This document shows, in pieces, positions 1 through 8,117 of a stretch of DNA of 46,523 nt. The notes under the pieces were generated by a model that saw only the letters and a list, made by a program, of their open reading frames with translations, had not been told where the DNA came from and did not search any database. The stretch comes from Planctomycetota bacterium. GTDB lineage: Bacteria > Planctomycetota > Planctomycetia > Gemmatales > Gemmataceae. Position 1 is the first letter of the stretch, and every line of letters starts with the position of its first letter. The stretch spans positions 1-46,523 of the forward strand of contig RFZJ01000023.1 of NCBI GenBank assembly GCA_009920765.1, read 5' to 3'. The position numbers were made by a program, and so were the translations under genes.

Positions 1-121
1 ATAACGATTATATTAAAAATTTTAGGATTCTACCCATAAATAAGGGTTTGCAAAAAATTTAAATACACTTAAAATAAATAAGCTTGCCTTTACTTCTTAC
101 CCTTGGAAATAAGATTTATTC

Positions 122-2782
122 ATGCTTAATAAAAAACTAATACTAAATTTATCTACAATTTTAATTTTTATTATTGGGTTGCCAAAATTTGCGAAAGGAG
201 AAGATTTCTCTTTTTTTGAATCGAATATTAGGCCAATTCTCATCGAGCATTGTTATGAATGCCATGCTGAAGGTAAAAAAGTGCGTGGAGGTTTACTATT
301 AGATACTAAAACAGGGCTTTTAAAAGGTGGTGAAACTGGACCAGCAATAATTCCTGGAAACCCAGATGATAGTCTTTTTATGAAGGCTATTTTGCAACAG
401 GGGGATTTAAAAATGCCTCCTAAGGGCAAACTAAGCCCTGTAGCGATAAAAAATATCAAAGAATGGATTGCAAAAGGCGCCGCAGATCCAAGAGAAACTA
501 AAGGAATAACAACAACTTCCATTGATTGGGCTAAAAGTAAAACTTTTTGGTCTTTTATGCCAATAAAAGATGTAAAAGCTGATTTATTAAAAAGTGCTGG
601 CAACCCTATCGATTACTTTGTATCAAATCAATTAAAATTAAAAGGATTATCTAAATCAAATCAAGCTGCACCACAAGAATTAATTCGACGACTTAGTTTC
701 TCTCTAACAGGTTTGCCCCCATCTGTTGAGGATGTAGATGAATTTAATCGTAATAATTCCCCGGAGGCGTACTCCAAACTGGTTGACAAATACCTCGCAA
801 GCAAATCCTACGCAGAAAGATGGGGAAGGCACTGGCTAGATGTAGCAAGATATGCAGAAGATCAGGCACATACTTTTGGGGTAAAACCAAATAGTGATGC
901 TTATAAATATCGTGATTGGGTTATAAAAGCTTTTGATTCTGATATGCCATTCACCGATTTTACAAGATACCAAATTTGTGCAGATTTAATGCCAGAACCA
1001 GCAAGAACAGAAAATCTTGCAGCCTTGGGCTTTTTCGGATTAGGTGCACAATATTATAAAAACACTGATGCAGCACGTGCAATTGCAGATGAACTGGATG
1101 ACAGGATAGACACATTATCTCGAGGATTTCTCGGACTGACTGTGAGTTGCGCACGATGCCATGATCACAAATATGATCCAATACCAACCCAAGATTATTA
1201 CTCAATTGCAGGTATCTTTCATTCATCGAAATTAAATAACACTCCATTATGTTCAGTGGAAGAATTAAAAACATACGAGGCGGCAAAGCAAAAACTTGCG
1301 GAATCCGAGAATAAATTAAATTATTTTATTCACAATGAAAGATTCCCATTCATTGAGAAGCGTTGTTCAGATTTTGAAAAATTATATCAGTTAAGCTATC
1401 AGTTTTTGGATAAAAAAAAGATTGACCCAAAGGTTACATTAAAAGATTATTCAAACGAAAAAGATGTTATTGAAAAATGGATTAAATTTATCGAAAAAAA
1501 CAGGAACAACAAAAAGTTTTCGTTTTTCATGGATCCGTGGAATGATATAAAAGAAAACTCGACGGCAGAGCAAAAGAAAATTGCAGCAACAAAAGCCAAG
1601 GAAAGTTTATTAAAAATAATTAAAAACGAGAAAACAACTGCAACAAAAGAAAAACCCAACAAGAATTCTGAAATTTATTCTGCATTTTTTGAAACTGAAG
1701 GAATTTTACCTTTAGGGGATACCTGGAAAAAAGAACTAAGCAAAGAAAAAGCAGAAGAATTAAAAGCATTGGAAGACAAACAAAAAGAACTTAAAAAAAT
1801 CACTCCTGAAAACCTTCCCATAGTCAATGCAATTGCAGAATCTACCCCTGCTGATTTAAAAGTTTACATACGAGGAAATCCAGCAAAACAAGGTGAACTT
1901 GCCCCAAGGCGATTCCTCAAGATTTTATCAGATGATAACCGAAAAAATTTCACCAAGGGAAGTGGCCGAACTGAGCTAGCAGATGCTATTGCAACACCAG
2001 ATAACCCATTAACAGCAAGGGTAATTTCTAATCGAATTTGGGCTTGGCATTTTGGTAAAGGTATTGTTGGAACGCCCAGTAATTTTGGAAAATTAGGGGA
2101 CGCCCCATCAAACCCTGAATTACTAGACCATCTTGCTCAATACCTTATCAATTCTGGCTGGTCAATTAAATCATTACAAAAATATATTGTGTGTTCAGAA
2201 ACCTTCAAACAATCTTCAAAATCCATCACCAACAATATGAATATCGATCCAGAAAATGTCTATTTATGGAAATTTAACAGACAAAGACTAGATATCGAAG
2301 CTTGGCGTGATTCAATTTTAAGTGTTGCAGGTTCGCTTGACAAAACAATTGGGGGCCCAACCTTCAACCTTAATGATGATAATGCAAAAAGACGTACTAT
2401 TTACGCAAAAATCAGCCGGCATGAACTAAATGCACTCCTAAGGATTTTTGATTTCCCCGACCCGAATATCACCAGCGAAAAACGAATTGAAACTACCGTC
2501 CCACAACAACAATTATTTATCATTAACAGTCCTTTTGTTATAGAGCAGTCTAAATTACTTGCAAAAAAAATCCAATCCATTTCCAAATCTGAAACAGAAA
2601 ACATAATCTCCGCCTATAAAATCATATTTTCTAGGCCACCATCTTCCAATGAATTGGAAATAGCAATGCTTTTTCTTCACGCAAACGAAGAAAGTATCGA
2701 GAAGCCAATGAATAAAATGGATCGGTGGGAAAGGTTTGCACAGGCACTGATTGCTAGCAATGAGTTCATGTATATCGATTAA
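122..2782 (+). CDS. Secreted PSCyt1-DUF1549-DUF1553 cytochrome-like protein
   Basis: An 886-residue exported protein of the planctomycete cytochrome/PSD1 type. Residues 1-26 form a signal peptide (charged start, hydrophobic core, cleavage near FAKG-ED). A class-I haem motif CYECH lies at 44-48, in the PSCyt1 domain. DUF1549 follows (about 165-370), with the family's second CxxCH (CARCH, 343-347). A Lys/Glu-rich, probably helical linker spans about 385-590. DUF1553 runs from about 615 to the end (ADAIATPDNPLTARVISNRIW region and the PQQQLFIINS stretch). The biochemical role of the family is not established; covalent haem binding is inferred from CxxCH. DUF1501 follows after 19 bases, the usual partner. 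The ribosome binding site is weak; the ATG is chosen because the signal peptide begins there. Confidence 0.92.
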   Translation: MLNKKLILNLSTILIFIIGLPKFAKGEDFSFFESNIRPILIEHCYECHAEGKKVRGGLLLDTKTGLLKGGETGPAIIPGNPDDSLFMKAILQQGDLKMPPKGKLSPVAIKNIKEWIAKGAADPRETKGITTTSIDWAKSKTFWSFMPIKDVKADLLKSAGNPIDYFVSNQLKLKGLSKSNQAAPQELIRRLSFSLTGLPPSVEDVDEFNRNNSPEAYSKLVDKYLASKSYAERWGRHWLDVARYAEDQAHTFGVKPNSDAYKYRDWVIKAFDSDMPFTDFTRYQICADLMPEPARTENLAALGFFGLGAQYYKNTDAARAIADELDDRIDTLSRGFLGLTVSCARCHDHKYDPIPTQDYYSIAGIFHSSKLNNTPLCSVEELKTYEAAKQKLAESENKLNYFIHNERFPFIEKRCSDFEKLYQLSYQFLDKKKIDPKVTLKDYSNEKDVIEKWIKFIEKNRNNKKFSFFMDPWNDIKENSTAEQKKIAATKAKESLLKIIKNEKTTATKEKPNKNSEIYSAFFETEGILPLGDTWKKELSKEKAEELKALEDKQKELKKITPENLPIVNAIAESTPADLKVYIRGNPAKQGELAPRRFLKILSDDNRKNFTKGSGRTELADAIATPDNPLTARVISNRIWAWHFGKGIVGTPSNFGKLGDAPSNPELLDHLAQYLINSGWSIKSLQKYIVCSETFKQSSKSITNNMNIDPENVYLWKFNRQRLDIEAWRDSILSVAGSLDKTIGGPTFNLNDDNAKRRTIYAKISRHELNALLRIFDFPDPNITSEKRIETTVPQQQLFIINSPFVIEQSKLLAKKIQSISKSETENIISAYKIIFSRPPSSNELEIAMLFLHANEESIEKPMNKMDRWERFAQALIASNEFMYID

Positions 2783-2801
2783 TTTTAGAAAGAGCATACC
2801 A

Positions 2802-4190
2802 ATGTATTTATTATCACGCAGAGAAATGGTACAGAATTTTGGCGCTGGCACAGGCATGATTGGTCTAACCAGCCTTCTTTCTGACTCGGGTTATTTAAAT
2901 GCTGCTAGCAGCAGTGCGAATCCACTTAATCCCAAAGAATCGCATTTCAAACCTAAGGCAAAATACCTGATCCACCTTTTCATGAATGGAGGACCCTCTC
3001 AGGTTGACACTTTTGACCCAAAACCTTCATTAATCAAATACAACGGCCAACGACCTGATATGGCAAACAAATCCACTGAACGTAAAACAGGCGGTCTGAT
3101 GCAATCGCCTTTCAAATTCAGCAAGCATGGCAACTCAGGGGTTGAAGTTAGCGAAATATTTCCTGGCATAGCCAGTTGCATTGATGATATTTGTGTTATT
3201 AGGTCTATGCATACAAATATTCCTAATCATGAGCCATCTTTGTTGATGATGACTAGCGGCGAAACTCAACCAACCAGGCCAAGTATGGGTTCATGGTTAC
3301 TTTATGGTCTCGGAACTGAAAACAAAAATTTGCCCGGTTTCGTGGTGATGTGCCCTGGTAAACCTGTAGTAGGACCACAATTATGGAGTAGCAGTTTCCT
3401 TCCTGGTGTTTTCCAAGGAACACACATTAATAATTCAACAATGGATCCTAAAAAGATAATTCAAAATGTATCAAACCCCTCTCTCGGAAAAACATCCCAG
3501 CGAGAAATGATGGATTATCTTGCAAAGATAAACCAATTGCATCTTGAAAAAAGAGGTGGCTCAGATAACCAACTTGAAACTAGAATCCAATCCCTTGAAA
3601 TGGCATTTCGCATGCAATTCGAAGCGCAGGAAGTATTTGATTTAAACCTTGAACCCAAAAACATTCGTGAAGGTTATGGAACATCACCTTTCGCACAAGC
3701 CTGCCTTACCGCCAGAAGACTGGTTGAACGTGGAGTACGAGTGGTTCAAATATTTACTGGTGGTGGCCAACCTTGGGATAATCACGATGACATTGCGCAG
3801 CATCGTCAACTTGCACAACAAACAGACCAACCAATTGCCATGTTGTTAAAAGACCTTAAATCGAAGGGAATGCTTGATGAAACTTTAGTGCTCTGGGGTG
3901 GCGAATTTGGTCGTACCCCTACCTCAGAAGGTTCCAAAGGAAGAGATCACAATAACCACGGTTTTACTGTTTGGCTTGCAGGTGGAGGTGTTAAAGGTGG
4001 CTATGTTCATGGGGCTAGTGATGAATTTGGTTTTGCAGCAGAAGACAAAAAGATGCACGTACATGATTTACACGCCACAATTCTTCATTTAATGGGCATT
4101 AATCACGAAAAATTAACCTATCGTTATTCAGGAAGAGACTTTAGATTAACAGATGTAGAAGGCTCAGTTCACAAGGATATTATTGCATAA
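2802..4190 (+). CDS. DUF1501 family exported protein (Tat-type leader)
   Basis: A 462-residue DUF1501 protein, a family related to the alkaline phosphatase/sulfatase fold. The N-terminus reads MYLLSRREMVQNFGAG, a twin-arginine-like leader, so export by Tat is likely. Family landmarks visible are HLFMNGGPSQVDTFDPKP near the start, QIFTGGGQPWDNHDDI and LWGGEFGRTPTSEG in the middle to late part, and GRDHNNHGFTVWLAGGG towards the end. An upstream in-frame ATG at 2751 lies inside the preceding gene and would put 17 residues before the leader, so 2802 is preferred. It is the second gene of a two-gene unit with the DUF1549/1553 protein. The molecular function of the pair is unknown. Confidence 0.9.
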   Translation: MYLLSRREMVQNFGAGTGMIGLTSLLSDSGYLNAASSSANPLNPKESHFKPKAKYLIHLFMNGGPSQVDTFDPKPSLIKYNGQRPDMANKSTERKTGGLMQSPFKFSKHGNSGVEVSEIFPGIASCIDDICVIRSMHTNIPNHEPSLLMMTSGETQPTRPSMGSWLLYGLGTENKNLPGFVVMCPGKPVVGPQLWSSSFLPGVFQGTHINNSTMDPKKIIQNVSNPSLGKTSQREMMDYLAKINQLHLEKRGGSDNQLETRIQSLEMAFRMQFEAQEVFDLNLEPKNIREGYGTSPFAQACLTARRLVERGVRVVQIFTGGGQPWDNHDDIAQHRQLAQQTDQPIAMLLKDLKSKGMLDETLVLWGGEFGRTPTSEGSKGRDHNNHGFTVWLAGGGVKGGYVHGASDEFGFAAEDKKMHVHDLHATILHLMGINHEKLTYRYSGRDFRLTDVEGSVHKDIIA

Positions 4191-4250
4191 TAAAAATCTC
4201 AATAATTACACAGTAACACACCAAGTTGATTTATTTGCCTAAAAGTTGAA

Positions 4251-4703
4251 TTAGCAATTCTTTAAAAATAACTTTTTGTCATTTATCCAATCGTGTTTGG
4301 AATATACAAATACAGAAGAATCGGTTTCTTTCACTTCAATTTTTTCAAGAACAAAACCCATGGCTGAGATTTCACTAAAAAGGTGCCAAGATAGATTTTC
4401 AACACTAGTAGGTTCATTAAATTTTTTAAAGCGAAAATCTTCTCCCGTCCTATTCATGTGGTCGCAAAGTGTCAGGTAAAGTGGATCATTGACATTTATC
4501 AACATTGCGTGATCATAATGCGACTTGAGATAAGATTCAATTTTAGCATCAAAGTCAGAAAAAAGTGTGGAGATAGAGCCTTTTCTTTCTACCTCAAAAA
4601 AACAAACAAGACCATATCTATGCCCATGGATATTTCTGCATTTATCAAGCAATTCCTCATTGCGGTGAGCAGCATAAAATTTATATTCTTTTCTAATGAT
4701 CAT
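4251..4703 (-). CDS. queD: QueD / 6-pyruvoyltetrahydropterin synthase family protein
   Basis: A 150-residue PTPS-fold enzyme. It likely converts dihydroneopterin triphosphate to 6-carboxytetrahydropterin on the way to 7-deazapurines (queuosine). Zinc ligands are H13, H26 and H28. C22 precedes HGH in the spacing C-x3-HGH, the pattern of QueD/PTPS-I rather than the wider-spaced PTPS-II or Glu-containing PTPS-III types. The YDHAML segment and the PTSVENL glutamate segment are also present. It starts 7 bases after the folE stop, and FolE makes its substrate, so the two form an operon. No queC, queE or queF is in the window, so a biopterin-type role cannot be formally excluded. The ATG has an AGG-type ribosome site about 8 bases upstream. 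Confidence 0.88.
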   Translation of the reverse strand: MIIRKEYKFYAAHRNEELLDKCRNIHGHRYGLVCFFEVERKGSISTLFSDFDAKIESYLKSHYDHAMLINVNDPLYLTLCDHMNRTGEDFRFKKFNEPTSVENLSWHLFSEISAMGFVLEKIEVKETDSSVFVYSKHDWINDKKLFLKNC

Positions 4704-4710
4704 ACTTAAC

Positions 4711-5289
4711 CTAGGAAGATTTTTGATTGATCAGGGAAAGAACTTCGGCACGCGTTGAAAGATTGGTTTTAAAAACACCCCGTAAAACGCTGGTGATAGT
4801 TGTACAGCCGTGTTTTTTTACACCCCTTATACACATACAAGAATGTTCAGCCTCAAGAAATACTGCAACCCCAGTGCATTTTAACTCTTTGTCCATTAAA
4901 TCTGCAATTGTTTGAGTCATTCTTTCTTGAACTTGAGGCCTTTTGGAAACATCTTCAACAACCCGAGCTAATTTACTAAGGCCCACTACTTTTCCATTCG
5001 GGATATATGCTACGTGGGCAACACCAGTAAAAGGTAGCAAATGATGTTCACACATGCTGGTAAACGGTATATCTTTTACGACAACCATTTCGTCATAGTT
5101 TTCAGGAAACGTAACCCGCAAATGTCTGCCTGGATCACCTTTTATCCCAGCAAACATTTCAGCATACATTTTTGCAACACGGGTAGGTGTTTCAATCAAA
5201 CCAGGGCGGTCTGGGTTTTCACCAACTGCTTGTAAAATCATTTTTACAGCGGTTTTAATCAATTCAAGGTCAACTGTGTTTCCATCCAT
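4711..5289 (-). CDS. folE: GTP cyclohydrolase I (type IA)
   Basis: Hydrolyses GTP to 7,8-dihydroneopterin triphosphate, the entry to folate and 7-deazapurine synthesis. From the ATG at 5289 the protein has 192 residues, close to compact bacterial FolE. The catalytic zinc ligands are seen as C80 in CEHH, H83 and C151 in HSCMCIRG. GLSKLARVVE and QVQERMTQ are family signatures. The zinc-type motif marks it as type IA, not the FolE2 form. The frame stays open to a TTG at 5352, but that codon has no ribosome site, whereas 5289 is preceded by GTGGA at a good distance. It is followed after 7 bases by queD, so both are probably cotranscribed. Confidence 0.95.
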   Translation of the reverse strand: MDGNTVDLELIKTAVKMILQAVGENPDRPGLIETPTRVAKMYAEMFAGIKGDPGRHLRVTFPENYDEMVVVKDIPFTSMCEHHLLPFTGVAHVAYIPNGKVVGLSKLARVVEDVSKRPQVQERMTQTIADLMDKELKCTGVAVFLEAEHSCMCIRGVKKHGCTTITSVLRGVFKTNLSTRAEVLSLINQKSS

Positions 5290-5511
5290 GTTATTTCCAC
5301 TTTTATCAGAAATAAGAGCGTTATTTAACAAATCTGATTTTGCTACTTCCAAATGCTGAGGTACTATCGGCCTCTTTGTATTACATTTAATTTATATTAA
5401 CATTTCTATGAAACATTAATTCTTAGTATTTGATTATTAGTCAGATAATGATGCGATTCCAACGAATATTCCTAAACATTAAAAAAATCATAAAATATCA
5501 GGTATTTTTGG

Positions 5512-5961
5512 TCAGTCACCCATTCGAACCCCGATCGAAAGAATCAAGTTGGTAAACCTTTCCGTATCACCTGTCTGGATGGTAAGGATATGATCATTTG
5601 TAACCACAGCCTTGTAGAAATCCCATTTAGGAATTGGTTTAAGGTCAAAATCCAAGCCCGATTTTTTTATAATTGATCGGAAATCATTCCAAGCTTTTGG
5701 ATCTTCCTGTAATCCATAAGGTCCGGTTGTTTCATACATCATGGTATTTATTTCATCGATTGGAACAGCAGACAATATTACTTCAAGAACTTGAGCACAG
5801 GTTAGCATATTAGGAGCGAAATTCAGATGAATAAGTTCTGCGTTTGGTCCCAGAGTTGTAGAAGCTGGGTAGTGCCCATCTGCGATTAAAATTTTAGCGT
5901 GATGCCCTGCCCTTCCAAGAACGCGATTAATTTCAGGGTGAATAAGTTTATGCATTAACAT
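5512..5961 (-). CDS. RbsD/FucU-family sugar mutarotase
   Basis: A 149-residue member of the RbsD/FucU family, which interconverts anomers of sugars such as ribose or fucose before phosphorylation. Residues H20 and D28 sit at the positions of the catalytic pair in E. coli RbsD, within GRAGHHAKILIADGHYP. The C-terminal part differs from both reference subfamilies, so the sugar is uncertain. The ATG at 5961 has AAAGGA seven bases upstream; a second ATG lies two codons in. No sugar transporter or kinase is adjacent; the neighbours are truD upstream (87-base gap) and folE downstream (222-base gap). It is probably a stand-alone enzyme. Confidence 0.85.
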   Translation of the reverse strand: MLMHKLIHPEINRVLGRAGHHAKILIADGHYPASTTLGPNAELIHLNFAPNMLTCAQVLEVILSAVPIDEINTMMYETTGPYGLQEDPKAWNDFRSIIKKSGLDFDLKPIPKWDFYKAVVTNDHILTIQTGDTERFTNLILSIGVRMGD

Positions 5962-6048
5962 TTAAAAATCCTTTCAGCATAGGAAAGTTTACATTAATAA
6001 AACCGTTTATCTCCAAGACTACAGATAAAATTATCTTAATTAGAATTC

Positions 6049-7287
6049 TTAATTATTCCAAAATAATGTTTGTAAACATTTTACCAATAATGTGGCGTAA
6101 GCTCCCTTGGGTAAATCAAACCCAATCCTTACTGCATTTTTTCCTTTATTAAATTGATCATCAAAAAGCTCGTAATGAATGTTGGTCGGGAAATAAAAAG
6201 CTTTTCGTTCCCCCTTGGAAAAAAACAATTTCCTTGTCCCCGGAATCTTCATTTCTTCAAGAGTCAGTCCCTCTGCAACCATAACATCATTAATTATTTT
6301 AAAGAATGGGTCGTCTTCTGTCATTTTTAAACGGGAAGATGGTAACGGAATAAAAATTTCTTCCATCATTTTAATCTTTGCATTGGATGCAAATCGAACA
6401 ACAGGATACGAACCAAGCTTTAACTTGATTAAAAAAATATCCTGCTCAGTAAAATAAAATTTAATCCATCGGGCCAAAATATTATTCCATAAATAACTTT
6501 GATATGCAGTGACATAAATTCCCCCAAGTTCGGGTCTTAGCCTTTCAGAGGCCCCTTTAAAATCTTGAGGATTTAATGAAAGATATTGAACTATAGATCT
6601 AGAATGTCCCCTAGGTAAAGTTTTTATTAATCCAGCCCAATCCCCCCATTTCTGAATGAGAAGTGCTTTCTCTTTTTTGGCTGCCTTGTTATCGTGGACA
6701 TAAGGCAATGTTAAGGCCATTTTAAGTGCCTGTTCAAAATCCCCAATTATCATTTTTTTAGCAATAAATTCAGTTTTTAATGAGGTTATTGAGCCAAAGC
6801 GTTGATCATCAAAATAATTTGGAATACCAATGGATGGCAAATCATTAACGACTTTTTCTGTTTTTTTTGCATGTTCAGATTTAATATTTCTTATGATTAC
6901 TTCGAACCGATTACCTGTAATGTGGCTAGAATCATATGGGCAAGAAATTAGACCAAGATATTTCACAACGATACCAGAAAAATCTAAATTTTTTTGGGGA
7001 CCGTTTTTAATTGTAAAAAATTGTGTTGTAACAGCGTGTTTGTCCTTTAACCCCCCAAAGGAAATTTGCCTCCAATCTAGTTTCCAAGATTTCTGAATTC
7101 TTAAAATTGCATCTGGAGTAGTAATGCTTTTTTTCTCAAGCAAATAAAGCGAAAAATCGCCATGCTCTAAGGGGACAGTGTTTGTCAGTTCCTCAACAAG
7201 GAAATCTTCAGGTATTTGTTTTATTTTAGATTTTGACACATCTGGTCTTATATTGGTAAATATATTACATTTCGAATGAAGAAGCAT
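6049..7287 (-). CDS. truD: tRNA pseudouridine(13) synthase TruD
   Basis: Isomerises U13 in tRNA. From the ATG at 7287 the protein is 412 residues. IPEDFLVEE lies near the N-terminus. The FGGLKDKHAVTTQ motif carries the catalytic Asp at residue 82, very near Asp80 of E. coli TruD. The RNA-binding GNRFEVIIRNI strand and the NYFDDQRFGS motif follow. Further in-frame ATGs at 7302 and 7323 are possible, but 7287 has GAGGAAG immediately upstream and best matches the usual N-terminal length. All three starts lie inside the 3' end of scpB (stop at 7265), so the two genes overlap in different frames and are likely cotranscribed. The C-terminal region is longer than in E. coli. Confidence 0.92.
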   Translation of the reverse strand: MLLHSKCNIFTNIRPDVSKSKIKQIPEDFLVEELTNTVPLEHGDFSLYLLEKKSITTPDAILRIQKSWKLDWRQISFGGLKDKHAVTTQFFTIKNGPQKNLDFSGIVVKYLGLISCPYDSSHITGNRFEVIIRNIKSEHAKKTEKVVNDLPSIGIPNYFDDQRFGSITSLKTEFIAKKMIIGDFEQALKMALTLPYVHDNKAAKKEKALLIQKWGDWAGLIKTLPRGHSRSIVQYLSLNPQDFKGASERLRPELGGIYVTAYQSYLWNNILARWIKFYFTEQDIFLIKLKLGSYPVVRFASNAKIKMMEEIFIPLPSSRLKMTEDDPFFKIINDVMVAEGLTLEEMKIPGTRKLFFSKGERKAFYFPTNIHYELFDDQFNKGKNAVRIGFDLPKGAYATLLVKCLQTLFWNN

Positions 7288-7966
7288 CTTCCTCAACAAC
7301 ATGCCCTGGTGTTCCAAATTCATTCGTTTTTGGTAAATCTTTGAGGGATTTTAAACCATAAATTTGTAAAAACTTTCGTGTTGTGCCATATAACACGGGC
7401 CTGCCGAGGGTTACATCTCTTCCAACAATACGAAGGAGATTTTTTTCAATTAAATTCCTAATGACTTCAGAAGAATTTACTCCTCTAATTTGCTCGATGT
7501 CTGCACGGGTGATTGGTTGTCTATATGCTGTAATTGCCAGGGTTTCTTTCATGGCAGAACTGACCTGTACTTCAACATTTCGTGCATATAATCTTGCTAA
7601 CCAAGGGTGAAATTCTGCTTTTGAAAGTAATTGAAAACCACCTGCAACTTCTTCTATGTGGAAGCTGTTATTCTCAATTTTATATTTTTTTTGCAAATCT
7701 TTTAATAAAGTACGAACTTCCCCACTGTTTTTAAAACCTAAAACAGATGCTATTTTTTTTGCTACCAAGGGCTCATCTGCAAGAAAAAGCAGGGCTTCCA
7801 ATGACGCAAGGGCATCTGAACGATACCCTAAAACTTCCGATTCATTAACTTTAGAATTACAAGCAAAAGTACTCAAACGCTTTGATGATTTATTCTTCAA
7901 GAAATAATCAATAACCCTATGCTTGGATTTATGATAAAAATTCTCGATAATTCTATGCTTAAACAT
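7265..7966 (-). CDS. scpB: Segregation and condensation protein B
   Basis: A winged-helix kleisin-interacting subunit of the SMC-ScpAB condensin, acting in chromosome segregation. Visible landmarks are LASLEALLFLADEPLV at the start of the first winged helix, the segment SSAMKETLAITAYRQPITRADIEQIRGV, and the second-wing signature GRDVTLGRPVLYGTTRKFLQIYGL. The frame is open back to a TTG at 8209, but that extension overlaps the divergent gene at 8118 and looks unlike ScpB. The ATG at 7966 is preferred, giving 233 residues with about 50 residues before the domain. A later non-ATG start cannot be excluded. scpA is not in the window. Its 3' end overlaps truD. Confidence 0.9.
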   Translation of the reverse strand: MFKHRIIENFYHKSKHRVIDYFLKNKSSKRLSTFACNSKVNESEVLGYRSDALASLEALLFLADEPLVAKKIASVLGFKNSGEVRTLLKDLQKKYKIENNSFHIEEVAGGFQLLSKAEFHPWLARLYARNVEVQVSSAMKETLAITAYRQPITRADIEQIRGVNSSEVIRNLIEKNLLRIVGRDVTLGRPVLYGTTRKFLQIYGLKSLKDLPKTNEFGTPGHVVEEDASSFEM

Positions 7967-8117
7967 TCTATCGACCCAAGCTGTTAAAATGGGGGCTTTT
8001 TGCAATACGGGGTTGCACCCAAGTATCAATATAAGGTAACCAAGTAATAGTAGTTTTACCAATTCAATTGGTAATGTTTTAGCATTAAAGATAAATCTTG
8101 AGCAATTAGGTATTATT

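Noticed and set aside
5290..5352. TTG start giving FolE 21 extra residues
   Set aside because: No ribosome site before the TTG; the ATG at 5289 has one and gives a normal length.
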